Assembly (NCBI GenBank): GCA_019192545.1
Contig: JAHCMI010000008.1
Coordinates: 99,602-163,601, forward strand
Reading direction: 5' to 3'
DNA: 64,000 nucleotides
Origin: Rivularia sp. MS3
GTDB taxonomy: Bacteria; Cyanobacteriota; Cyanobacteriia; Cyanobacteriales; Nostocaceae
Positions within the stretch are counted from its first letter, which is position 1, and each line of letters opens with the position of its first letter. Below, one piece after another: positions 36,576 to 45,564 of the stretch. Position numbers and translations under genes: made by a program. The notes under the pieces are model-generated. The model worked only from the letters and a program-made list of their open reading frames with translations, made no database searches and was not told where the DNA came from.

Positions 36576-37211
36576 AGAAAATTAAATAGCAGAAATGACA
36601 GCAATTATGCTCTATCAACAGAAAAATAACTATTTTCTTGATATTGAAGATTTCTCGCATTTTAATTTGATAATCAATGACCAAATAGTCGATTAAGCAT
36701 CGATTACATCTCAAATAATATATGATTTATTGACGCTAACTAATTTACTTTAGACAAAGTTTAAACATATATAATAATTTCACTCAAATTTTAAATTTGA
36801 TATATTGAACTATAAATACGCTCCTAAATATATCAGCTTGCGATAATTAGTACATCCATTCATTAAATTAATTTATTACAGATAAAGCATCGATAAAATA
36901 TAATTTTTATCTGTTTAAATAAATTTCATCTCCAAAAAAATAGTGATTAATCTAACAAAAATATATTTTATTTTTGTAAAGTTATAAATTACTTTTTTAT
37001 TACGATAAAAAAATATTTGTTGCTATCTATCTATTTCTGAGTATTTTAAGATACAAAAACTAATCATAAATAAGTATGCTATAGATTTTATTTTTAGTCA
37101 TGTAATAGCTTTAGAGGCAAATCCGGGCTATGCGTAAGTCTTGAAAATTCTGTAAAAATAGTAAGAAGACTTATAAATCAAACCATTGCATCCCACACCG
37201 GACAATAAACC
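36576..37211. other. AT-rich divergent gap
   Basis: About 640 bases, extremely AT-rich, no ORF. Near 37131 atgcgtaagtcttg matches the end sequence of the MITE at 33727 and could be a remnant of a similar element. The promoter of glcD should lie at the right end. Confidence 0.4.
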
Positions 37212-38687
37212 ATGCTTACTCAAGAAAAATCTCGAAAAATCAACTGGAAACCTATTATCAAAGAGCTTGAAGCGGTTTTAGGTAAAAAAGGCGTGATAGA
37301 GCGTCGCGAGGAACTAATTACTTATGAATGTGATGGTTTAGCTAGTTACCGTCAACGTCCGGATTTGGCAGTTTTACCAAAAACCACAGAACAAGTTGCT
37401 GAGGTAGTGAAGATATGTAATAAATATTCGGTTCCTTTTATTGCTAGAGGTTCTGGTACTGGTTTATCCGGTGGCGCTTTGCCCATCGAGGGATGCATAT
37501 TGATAGTAACTTCATTAATGCGGCAGATACTTAATGTTGATTTAGATAATCAGCGGGTTGTAGTTCAGCCTGGAGTTATTAATAATTGGGTGACTCAAAC
37601 GGTTAGTGGTGCGGGTTTTTATTACGCTCCCGATCCTTCGAGTCAAATTATTTGTTCTATTGGGGGTAACGTTGCGGAAAATTCCGGCGGGGTGCATTGT
37701 TTAAAATATGGTGTTACCACCAATCACGTTTTAGGGTTAAAAGTAGTTACGGCGAATGGTGACATTGTTGATTTAGGCGGACAAATTCAAGAAATGCCCG
37801 GTTACGATTTGACGGGTATATTTGTAGGTTCGGAAGGTACCCTGGGAATTGCTACAGAAATAACTTTGCGAATTCTCAAAAGTGCGGAATCTATTTGCGT
37901 GCTGTTAGCAGATTTTACCAGCGTGGAAGCAGCAGGAGCGGCGGTTTCCGATATTATCAGCGCTGGAATCATTCCTGGTGGTATGGAAATGATGGACAAC
38001 ATGAGCATTAATGCGGTGGAAGATGTAACTGCAATGAATTGTTATCCCCGCGATGCTGTAGCTATTTTGCTGGTTGAAATTGATGGTTTGGATGTAGAGG
38101 TGAAAACTAACAAGCAACGAGTTATTGATATTTGTAAAAATAATGGTGCCCGTAATGTTACTTCTGCAAACGACCCCGAAACACGTTTAAAATTATGGAA
38201 AGGAAGAAAAGCAGCCTTTGCTGCTGCTGGGCATTTAAGTCCAGATTATTACGTGCAAGATGGGGTAATTCCTCGGACGCAGTTACCCTATGTTTTACAA
38301 GAAATTGAAGCATTAAGCGAAAAATTCGGCTATAAAATTGCCAACGTATTCCATGCAGGTGACGGTAATTTGCATCCGCTAATTCTGTTTGATAATTCTA
38401 TCCCCGGTGAATTAGAAAAAGTTGAAGAAGTAGGTGGAGAAATTTTGAAGCTGTGTGTCAAAGTTGGCGGCAGTATTTCCGGGGAACACGGTATCGGCGC
38501 TGATAAGAAATGTTACATGCCGGATATGTTTTCTGCTGCGGATTTAGAAACAATGCAGTGGGTTAAGCAAGTTTTTAATAGTAAGGGTTTGGCGAATCCG
38601 GAAAAGATTTTCCCTACTCCTCGTACCTGTGGAGAAGCGGCGAGAGCTATGAGCGAGAAGAGGTTTGAAGATGTAGAGAGATTTTGA
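37212..38687 (+). CDS. glcD: glycolate oxidase/dehydrogenase subunit GlcD
   Basis: FAD-linked oxidase of 491 residues that oxidises glycolate (or D-lactate) to the 2-oxoacid, part of photorespiration in cyanobacteria. PCMH-type FAD domain: RGSGTGLSGGALP, then PDPSSQIICSIGGNVAENSGG and VGSEGTLGIATEITL. C-terminal domain: VFHAGDGNLHPLILFD and GGSISGEHGIGADK with the conserved His residues, ending NSKGLANPEKIFPTPRTCGE. No glcE or glcF is adjacent. Monocistronic. Confidence 0.94.
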   Translation: MLTQEKSRKINWKPIIKELEAVLGKKGVIERREELITYECDGLASYRQRPDLAVLPKTTEQVAEVVKICNKYSVPFIARGSGTGLSGGALPIEGCILIVTSLMRQILNVDLDNQRVVVQPGVINNWVTQTVSGAGFYYAPDPSSQIICSIGGNVAENSGGVHCLKYGVTTNHVLGLKVVTANGDIVDLGGQIQEMPGYDLTGIFVGSEGTLGIATEITLRILKSAESICVLLADFTSVEAAGAAVSDIISAGIIPGGMEMMDNMSINAVEDVTAMNCYPRDAVAILLVEIDGLDVEVKTNKQRVIDICKNNGARNVTSANDPETRLKLWKGRKAAFAAAGHLSPDYYVQDGVIPRTQLPYVLQEIEALSEKFGYKIANVFHAGDGNLHPLILFDNSIPGELEKVEEVGGEILKLCVKVGGSISGEHGIGADKKCYMPDMFSAADLETMQWVKQVFNSKGLANPEKIFPTPRTCGEAARAMSEKRFEDVERF

Positions 38688-39330
38688 TTCGAGAATGTCG
38701 GTATTTATAAATAGTTAATTTGGATTTATGTTAAATTCCTGCTTTCTAAGGGCTATACATAAATCCTTTTTTTATTTTACGTTAGTGACAAATAATACAA
38801 TAATTGATTAATGGTGATTTAAAATACATTTACGTTCGGAATATGAGACTATAATAAAAACTAATTATATATATATGTTGTTGAGTTTAGAATATTCAAT
38901 CGCATTAAAATATAAATATTGAGAGTAAAAGCTGCATATTTTTTCTAATTCAACGTAATAGCGTTTAGAACAAGATTATCAAGAAGAGTTCTAAATGTAT
39001 ATAAAGAACGAATAATTTTGAACGGCAAAGCAATCTGTAATTCAACTCATTTATAACCTGGCAGATTTTCTAGCTGTTGGAAGCAGCAGAATTGCAGGGA
39101 TTAATCCTTTAATTCATATCTTGCTCTTAAATCGAAAGCGGGAATATGTGCAGATTCTTAAATCCAAAACTATATTTATGCGTAAAAATATTGTTTTGTA
39201 GAGATTAAAAGATAATGGTGCAATTATTTACGATATTTATTTCAATTGCTCTCGTTATGCATAAGTAGTGTATTTCAGCACCTATGTTAAACGAGTATTA
39301 AGCTCTTAAAAAATTTCAAGATGATTAGCT
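38688..39330. other. AT-rich gap upstream of the three-gene cluster
   Basis: About 640 bases with no ORF or clear repeat. It must contain the promoter of the 39331-44572 cluster; I cannot identify -10/-35 elements with confidence. Confidence 0.4.
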
Positions 39331-40398
39331 ATGGTATTACAACTACACGGTTGGTTTTATAAAAAATTACAAGAAGCTCTTTTCAGCGCTTATCCTACAT
39401 CCGCATTGTTGGAGGAGTTTGTTTTATTTGACTTAAATAAAAGTTTGAAGGCAATAACTGGTAGCAATGTACTGGAGCAAATTTTTAATTTAATTCAGCT
39501 AGAAAAGTCTTGCGGTGAAATATGCATCCGAAAACTGGTTGATAAAGCTTATGAAGATAAACCAGCAAACGAACAAGTACAAGATGTTAAAGACTTATTT
39601 GAAAAAACTCAGAAACAGATTGAATATACTTTAGTCTTAAACGATACTGTCGATGAAGTTAGCGATTTTCAGGCAGAATATATTGCTGAGGAACTAAGTA
39701 AAATTTTGCAAGATCCATGTCTTAATAAAATAGAATTTGACAGCAGAAAGATTGTTTTAAGAAGTTCGCAGGAAAGCTTGGAAACCTTAAAAACTCGTTT
39801 TCAATCAGCAGAGTTAACAGAGGTTTTAGACTTTAGCATCAAAGCTTTAGAAAATCCAGATGGTGAAACATTAATTGAAGGTGTTTATGTACCATCTGTC
39901 TCTATTGAGCAACGAATGAACAAGCTTAACGAGCTTTTATTAGAGAAGAAATGGAAAGAAGCAGACGAAGAAACATCTATTATTTTACTTCAAGCCGCAA
40001 CACAAGAAGAAAGAGGTTGGTTGCAACCAGAAGATATAGACAAGATTGACTGCAAAATTCTTTTAAAAATTGACGATATGTGGATGGATAACAGTCAAAA
40101 TTGCTTCGGCTTTAGCGTTCAAAATTTTATTTGGGAGCAACTGCAAGAACAATTTGAAAGCAGTACAAGTAATACAGAAAAAGAACGGGAGTTTGCAAAG
40201 CAAGTACATTGGTGCGTGCGTGAAAAAGGCGAAATATGGAATAATATTTCTAAAAGTCAAATAACCTACGATAAACAAATACGAGGTTATCTTCCGACAC
40301 CTCCACCTGCTGTAACAGGTGATAACATAATTAAAGTTTGCCTTACTCTTGCTCTTGTGGAAAGACTTGCGAAATGTCAACAGCAATCAATTAATTAA
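39331..40398 (+). CDS. EAD1-like adaptor fused to a GUN4-type domain
   Basis: Three parts in 355 residues. 1-92: helical domain resembling effector-associated domain 1 (LHGWFYKKLQEALFSAYP at the N-terminus, later IRKLVDKAYEDKPAN), known from STAND-type conflict proteins. About 95-190: a small alpha/beta unit (YIAEELSKILQDPCLNKIEF, KIVLRSSQESLETLKTRF, ELTEVLDF) of a type recurring in cyanobacterial signalling proteins. About 195-325: GUN4-type fold (KKWKEADEETSIILLQAA, ERGWLQPEDIDKIDCKIL, CFGFSVQNFIW). GUN4 proteins bind protoporphyrin and Mg-porphyrins; whether this one does is unknown. First of three same-strand genes; 8 bases before the next. Confidence 0.75.
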   Translation: MVLQLHGWFYKKLQEALFSAYPTSALLEEFVLFDLNKSLKAITGSNVLEQIFNLIQLEKSCGEICIRKLVDKAYEDKPANEQVQDVKDLFEKTQKQIEYTLVLNDTVDEVSDFQAEYIAEELSKILQDPCLNKIEFDSRKIVLRSSQESLETLKTRFQSAELTEVLDFSIKALENPDGETLIEGVYVPSVSIEQRMNKLNELLLEKKWKEADEETSIILLQAATQEERGWLQPEDIDKIDCKILLKIDDMWMDNSQNCFGFSVQNFIWEQLQEQFESSTSNTEKEREFAKQVHWCVREKGEIWNNISKSQITYDKQIRGYLPTPPPAVTGDNIIKVCLTLALVERLAKCQQQSIN

Positions 40399-40406
40399 AT
40401 GTATGA

Positions 40407-42722
40407 TTGACTATGAGTGAAATTTTTCTCGGACGTACCAAAGAAATTGATAAATTTACTCAAGCTATCGATTCTCTGACAATTTCAGAAGTTTCTTCTC
40501 AACCATATATTTTTCTTTATTATGGCAATTCTGGTATTGGTAAAACAACATTATTAAAAAAATTAAACGCAGTTGCAGAAGATAGATTAAAAGGTAATTT
40601 AAATACTATCTTTTTAGATTGGGATAAAGAATTGTACCGTATTTCTAATTTGCAAGCACGGTATAATATTCAACCTACTACCGTTTTAGAAGTCATTTAT
40701 AATTCATTCTATCGAGCAGATAAAGCAAATTATTTTGACAACTACGTTGCTACTAAAAATTCTTGGGAAGAAGCAAAGCAGAAAATTAACCAAGCTTTGG
40801 AATCTCAACTAGAAAATGAAGCTATTCAAGAGCTAATTCCTTTAGGAGCGGATGGGATTGCTCAGTTAATAAAGGAAGATAAATACAATTCGGAAGAAGA
40901 AGAATTTCAGGTAGCTCGGGAATTTGTAGAATCTCATCTAAATTCTATAGAACAAGGTATTTATCAAAATCCAGAAAATAATTTAGTTGGTGCTTTAAGT
41001 TCGGGAATTACTAAGTTAGCGAAAGAAAAACCACTGATAATATTTATCGATACTTATGAAATAGTAGAGAAGGCTGAATGTGACTATATTTTACGTCAAG
41101 CAATCAAAAAAAGTAATGGTCCTATAGTTTGGGTAATAGCTGGAAGAGCAAATTTAGCAGATAGTGGATGGAAAAATCAAGGAGCAAAAGATGCTCTTTT
41201 AGCTGCTTTACATGAGAAAGAACAAGATGCTGATGTTATTGCAGTTGCGATTAAGTTATTAGGAATTTTTGATAATTCGATTGCCGTACAAGAATTAGTT
41301 AGCTTCTTACAACATCAAGATAGGTTTGTTCGTCAAGCTGCTGCTCGCGAGTTAGGAAAGCTAGTAAAGTATGAAGCTGATAGAGAAAAAGTTTTTGATT
41401 TAGCTGTCGAACCTTTGATTCAAATGATGCGTAACGATGCGATTAGCAATGTACGCAATACTGCATTAGAAGCACTGGCTGCAATATACGAACAACAAGA
41501 TTTTTTAAAAAATAAATCGCCACAGAGCATCAAACTACAACGTGCTTTATGGCGAGAAAAAGATAAAAATAAGTTTACTGAATACGTTATAAATAGTCTC
41601 ATACGCGATAGAGAACAACAACAAAGCAGTTTAGTAAATATTGATAATTTACCCGAGTTAATTAGCAATTTAAACGATTCTAAAGTAGAAATCAGGGAAA
41701 GTAGTATTGATTTGATAGCAAAGAAAATTACAGCAGATAAACAAGTTGACAATAGTGTTATACAGTTATTAATTGGTTTCCTCAAAAAATCTAATGAAGA
41801 TGCTGATGTTCGCGTTGCAGCAGTTGAAGCAGTCAAAGAAATCGGAGCTTGCTCGAAGGATATTATTGATACGTTGATTGATACATTAAACTTTGAAAAA
41901 GAAAGCGATCGCTATTTACGACAAACGGCAGCAGAGGTACTAGGAAAGTTAGCAGTTAGAAATAATAGCTCTTTAAAGGATAGTGTCAGAAAAAAAATTG
42001 CCGATGCTTTGAATAAAGCTGCTCGTGAAGATGTTATCAGCAATGTACGCAATACTGCTCAAGAATCTTTGAGCGATATTTTTAATCAAACTGGTTCAGA
42101 AGTAGCTAAACGATATCTACAAAAAATTAACCGCGAGCCTTTAGAACCTTTAAAAATTAAGGAAGTAGGTAGAATCATTTATATTCTCAATAATCGCGAT
42201 AATATTGACGAAAGAATCAAAGCAATTCAGGCTTTAAGTCAGATAAAGTCATTCAAAAGTGTCAGTACATTAAAGCAGACATTAAGCGAACAAGAACCAG
42301 ATATTTGTGCCGCAGCAGCAGATGCTTTAGGAATAATTCGTAATCCTAATGTATTAAAAGATTTACTTGCTAAAGTAAAAAATAAAAATAATCCACAATA
42401 TTATAAAGATCGGATTGCTAGAGAAGCAGTAGTAAGAGCAATTGGTGATTTAGAATTAACATCACAACAGCTAGATAAACAACAAGCAGTAGAGATTCTA
42501 ATCGATATTTGGCGAAATGATGCTATTAGTAACGTGAGAGATGCAGTTGAAGTTACTATGGGAGAAATATATCGACGAAATCAACATCCGGATGCTTATA
42601 AAGCTCTGAAGAGATATCCCGATTACGATAATAATGAGAAACAATCAAAATATAACGGGATGTATACAGAAGAATACTACAATTTGTTTTTTACACAAAT
42701 AGAATCTAATTACAATCATTGA
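40407..42722 (+). CDS. P-loop NTPase with HEAT-repeat C-terminus
   Basis: A 771-residue protein. 1-255: STAND-like NTPase, Walker A YYGNSGIGKTTLL (residues 39-50), Walker B PLIIFIDTYE (Asp215), sensor-type VIAGRANL at 244. The helical and winged-helix segments that usually follow in STAND proteins are absent; HEAT repeats start almost at once (about residue 258) and run to about 740. Three repeat units carry nearly the same helix, DAISNVRNTALEAL, DVISNVRNTAQESL and DAISNVRDAVEVTM, about 175-200 residues apart, so the array grew by duplication of larger blocks. Starts 8 bases after the EAD1/GUN4 gene. Likely an NTP-driven scaffold or sensor; function unknown. Confidence 0.82.
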   Translation: MTMSEIFLGRTKEIDKFTQAIDSLTISEVSSQPYIFLYYGNSGIGKTTLLKKLNAVAEDRLKGNLNTIFLDWDKELYRISNLQARYNIQPTTVLEVIYNSFYRADKANYFDNYVATKNSWEEAKQKINQALESQLENEAIQELIPLGADGIAQLIKEDKYNSEEEEFQVAREFVESHLNSIEQGIYQNPENNLVGALSSGITKLAKEKPLIIFIDTYEIVEKAECDYILRQAIKKSNGPIVWVIAGRANLADSGWKNQGAKDALLAALHEKEQDADVIAVAIKLLGIFDNSIAVQELVSFLQHQDRFVRQAAARELGKLVKYEADREKVFDLAVEPLIQMMRNDAISNVRNTALEALAAIYEQQDFLKNKSPQSIKLQRALWREKDKNKFTEYVINSLIRDREQQQSSLVNIDNLPELISNLNDSKVEIRESSIDLIAKKITADKQVDNSVIQLLIGFLKKSNEDADVRVAAVEAVKEIGACSKDIIDTLIDTLNFEKESDRYLRQTAAEVLGKLAVRNNSSLKDSVRKKIADALNKAAREDVISNVRNTAQESLSDIFNQTGSEVAKRYLQKINREPLEPLKIKEVGRIIYILNNRDNIDERIKAIQALSQIKSFKSVSTLKQTLSEQEPDICAAAADALGIIRNPNVLKDLLAKVKNKNNPQYYKDRIAREAVVRAIGDLELTSQQLDKQQAVEILIDIWRNDAISNVRDAVEVTMGEIYRRNQHPDAYKALKRYPDYDNNEKQSKYNGMYTEEYYNLFFTQIESNYNH

Positions 42723-42769
42723 TTGCAAGTAGGTTTAAAAATGCGGAACCTATATTTTAGTAAATAATT

Positions 42770-44572
42770 ATGAATGAAGACGATAGCTTTAAAATTTATC
42801 TGCAAAACTTTATTCAAGAATTTGACAATTATATCAGGAAAAAAGATTTTAAATATTATAATTTTTTGCGAACTTTTGAAGAACAGCCAAATTTTGTTAA
42901 ACCAGATAGACATTTCAAGAATTATGAAAGCACTCAATGGTCTGACTTAGAAACTATTTTTAATTTTAAAGAACAGCGTCTTCTATTATTAGGAGAACCA
43001 GGGGCTGGAAAGACAGTATTGTTACGCTTTTTTGCTAAAAAAATTGCTGAAAATATAGATGTTGAAAATTCACACTCGATTTTACCTTTGTTTGCTCCAA
43101 TCCGTAGATGGAATAGAAAAGAAGATATTATAGCTTGGCTAGCAAATCAGGCTCAATATATTTATTCTGGAATAGATAGAAGATTTTTAGAAAGAAAAAT
43201 CAAAGCTCAGCAGGTTCTATTAATTCTAGATGGATTAGATGAATTACCTGCAAAAGATTGTAGTATAAAAGACCCAAATGCGAAACAGCACGACTATCGC
43301 ATAGATTTTATGCAAAAATTCGCTAACTTTGAATTAGAATACGGATGTAATTCCACAATCATAACTTGCCGCAATCGAGATTATGAAAGAATAATTACTA
43401 ACGAAGGTGGTGAAAAACTGAATTTAAATGGTGCAGTAATTCTCAAACAGTTAAATAACAAAGAAATCAAAGATTATTTAGAATATTTTTTTGAGAAAGA
43501 TAGCAAGTTTTTTCGTAACTTTTGGAGCATATTAATTCAGAATATGGCTTTACGAAAGATGGTTAGGACACCATTTTTATTGACAGTATTAGTATCTCCA
43601 TATATAAACACTTTCAGGCAAAATAAAAATGAAGTAGAACAGCTAGCTAATATCAGTAGTACTGAGGAATTATTTGAGAATTTTATCAGCAAAAGCTATG
43701 AAAGAGAAAAGCAGAAACAACATAATATTAATACACTTGCTTTTTCCTTAGAAGAACTTAAACAAATATTAGGACAAATTTCTGTTCTAATAATGAGTGA
43801 CGAACGCCCAGATGATAATTACATTACTCCAGACACTTTTGAAAAGCTTTTATCCCAGGACAAAATAGAAGATTTTATTAGTTTATGCCAAAATCTATAC
43901 TTGTTGATTAAAACAGTTAATATAGAACAAGGCACTTATCGCTTTTCTCACCTATTATTACGCGAGTACTTTGCTTTTATCTATACCGATAAATTTTTAA
44001 ATCACGATTTAGATGAATATTCTACTGCTACAAACTTACATAAATTAATTGGCAAAGATAAAGTTGCGATCGCCCTAGGGAAATTAAACAAGTTACGAGC
44101 TACCAATTTATTAATTGATTTACTCAGAGACTCAGATAGGGATGTACGTTACGAAGCTGCAAAGTCATTGGGTGAATTAAAAGCAGGTGTTTACTTTCGA
44201 GGTTATAAACAAGATTTTTCCGAACCTTATCTTATAAGTACGCCTTTAAGTGAATTTGAGAAGAAAAGCGCTGATACACTACCGGAAGAACCACAACCAC
44301 CTCCAGAAGAAGAAAATATCCCAGAAGATCCCGAGAACCAGACAGAAACAGAAATAGAACCACCAGAGCAGCCAAATACACCTAGTTCGCCACCTATAGT
44401 AAATACTCCAAATGATTTTTCTACATTCAAAGAGATACTTAAACCTGACAGAAATTTATTATTAATACCAATTAATCAAAAAATTGTTTTTATTTTTGCG
44501 GTCATATTCTGCTTTTTACTAATACTTATTGGCTTTTTATTAGGATTATTAGTAAATATTGATTCTGTATAA
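42770..44572 (+). CDS. NACHT-family NTPase with C-terminal membrane anchor
   Basis: A 600-residue protein. NACHT domain at about 68-340: Walker A LLGEPGAGKTVLLRFF (75-82 core), Walker B with the NACHT acidic triplet LLILDGLDELP (150-160), sensor IITCRNRDYE, and downstream YRFSHLLLREYFAF, the winged-helix landmark. About 425-470 is one HEAT-like repeat (DSDRDVRYEAAKSLGELK). A Pro/Glu-rich linker (about 500-550) leads to a single transmembrane helix near the C-terminus (IVFIFAVIFCFLLILIGFLLG). Third gene of the cluster, 47 bases after the HEAT protein. NACHT proteins in bacteria include antiphage NLR-like factors; here no effector domain is visible, so it may signal to the membrane. Confidence 0.87.
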   Translation: MNEDDSFKIYLQNFIQEFDNYIRKKDFKYYNFLRTFEEQPNFVKPDRHFKNYESTQWSDLETIFNFKEQRLLLLGEPGAGKTVLLRFFAKKIAENIDVENSHSILPLFAPIRRWNRKEDIIAWLANQAQYIYSGIDRRFLERKIKAQQVLLILDGLDELPAKDCSIKDPNAKQHDYRIDFMQKFANFELEYGCNSTIITCRNRDYERIITNEGGEKLNLNGAVILKQLNNKEIKDYLEYFFEKDSKFFRNFWSILIQNMALRKMVRTPFLLTVLVSPYINTFRQNKNEVEQLANISSTEELFENFISKSYEREKQKQHNINTLAFSLEELKQILGQISVLIMSDERPDDNYITPDTFEKLLSQDKIEDFISLCQNLYLLIKTVNIEQGTYRFSHLLLREYFAFIYTDKFLNHDLDEYSTATNLHKLIGKDKVAIALGKLNKLRATNLLIDLLRDSDRDVRYEAAKSLGELKAGVYFRGYKQDFSEPYLISTPLSEFEKKSADTLPEEPQPPPEEENIPEDPENQTETEIEPPEQPNTPSSPPIVNTPNDFSTFKEILKPDRNLLLIPINQKIVFIFAVIFCFLLILIGFLLGLLVNIDSV

Positions 44573-44643
44573 GGCTGCGGTGCATGTTAATTTTAAAAAA
44601 TTTTCATAAGGAAAGTAGAACAAAGTATCTTAATTAGATTGAA

Positions 44644-44669
44644 AGCCCGCAGTCTAGAAGACTGGGGCT
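44644..44669. terminator. hairpin downstream of the NACHT gene
   Basis: Arms agcccgcagtct and agactggggct pair with one bulge. No T-run follows directly, so it is a weak terminator or a processing site at the end of the three-gene cluster. Confidence 0.45.
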
Positions 44670-44791
44670 CTGTTAGCACAACCATATCCTGGAAGATATA
44701 GCTATAATACTTATTCTTTTATTTACATACCCCCGAGGCAAAAAGGATGTTAACGAATAATTGATTGGTAACTATCCCTTTTCACCGCCAT

Positions 44792-45220
44792 TTAATTAAC
44801 TTCAACTAACTCAATATCAAAAGTTAACTGTTGTCCTGCTAAAGGATGATTAGCATCTAGGGTAACTTTAGAATCCGATACATCTGTAACGATAACTGGA
44901 ATTACTTGCCCGTTGTTTTGAGAAATCTGTAATTGTTGACCAACTGCAACTGATAAATCTGTGGGTATTTGCTCTTTCTCAACAGTTATAACGAGTTCTT
45001 CACGTTGAGGACCGTAAGCTTGATCTGCGGGAATAGTAGCAGTTTTGGACTCTCCGGGAGCCATGCCGACTATTGCTTCTTCAAATCCAGGAATTACATT
45101 CCCCGAACCAAGGGAGAACTGTAAAGGTTCGCGTTCGGCAGAGGAATCAAAAACAGTACCGTCATCCAACTTGCCCGTATAGTGAACTTTTACGTTGTCA
45201 CCAGCTTTAGCTTGTGTCAT
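44792..45220 (-). CDS. FKBP-type peptidyl-prolyl cis-trans isomerase (SlyD-like)
   Basis: A 142-residue [20 protein letters not shown] near the N-terminus, [16 protein letters not shown] and PADQAYGP are the FKBP active-site landmarks; an insert-in-flap segment follows (residues about 70-125), ending in [18 protein letters not shown], as in SlyD. The metal-binding His/Cys tail of E. coli SlyD is absent. Cytosolic; a folding helper. Monocistronic. Confidence 0.94.
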   Translation of the reverse strand: MTQAKAGDNVKVHYTGKLDDGTVFDSSAEREPLQFSLGSGNVIPGFEEAIVGMAPGESKTATIPADQAYGPQREELVITVEKEQIPTDLSVAVGQQLQISQNNGQVIPVIVTDVSDSKVTLDANHPLAGQQLTFDIELVEVN

Positions 45221-45564
45221 TTCTTTTCTCCTTTTACACTCTTAATACTTTACTGTGGAAATCGCTTTTATCTGCTCCACCGTGCTTTTTTAGGCGAAAT
45301 ACAATAATTTACTAACGTTTTTTTGACTTAAATCTATTCAATCAAAGCCTTCAACTTTAAAGTTTTTTATGGCTAACGCTAGATATTCTATACCGTCTTA
45401 CTAATGATAACTAACTACAATTTGGCATTTTGTACGCCAAACCGGGTAAATACACTTTTTCAACATTAGTACTTACAAGCAGAATTATCTAAATATTTTC
45501 GATTTTGTTTAGATTTGCACATAAAAGAAAATGGGGAATAGTTAAGAGTAGTAAGTAATATCTT
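45221..45564. other. short gap
   Basis: Nothing recognisable apart from the putative FKBP promoter region at its left end. Confidence 0.4.
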
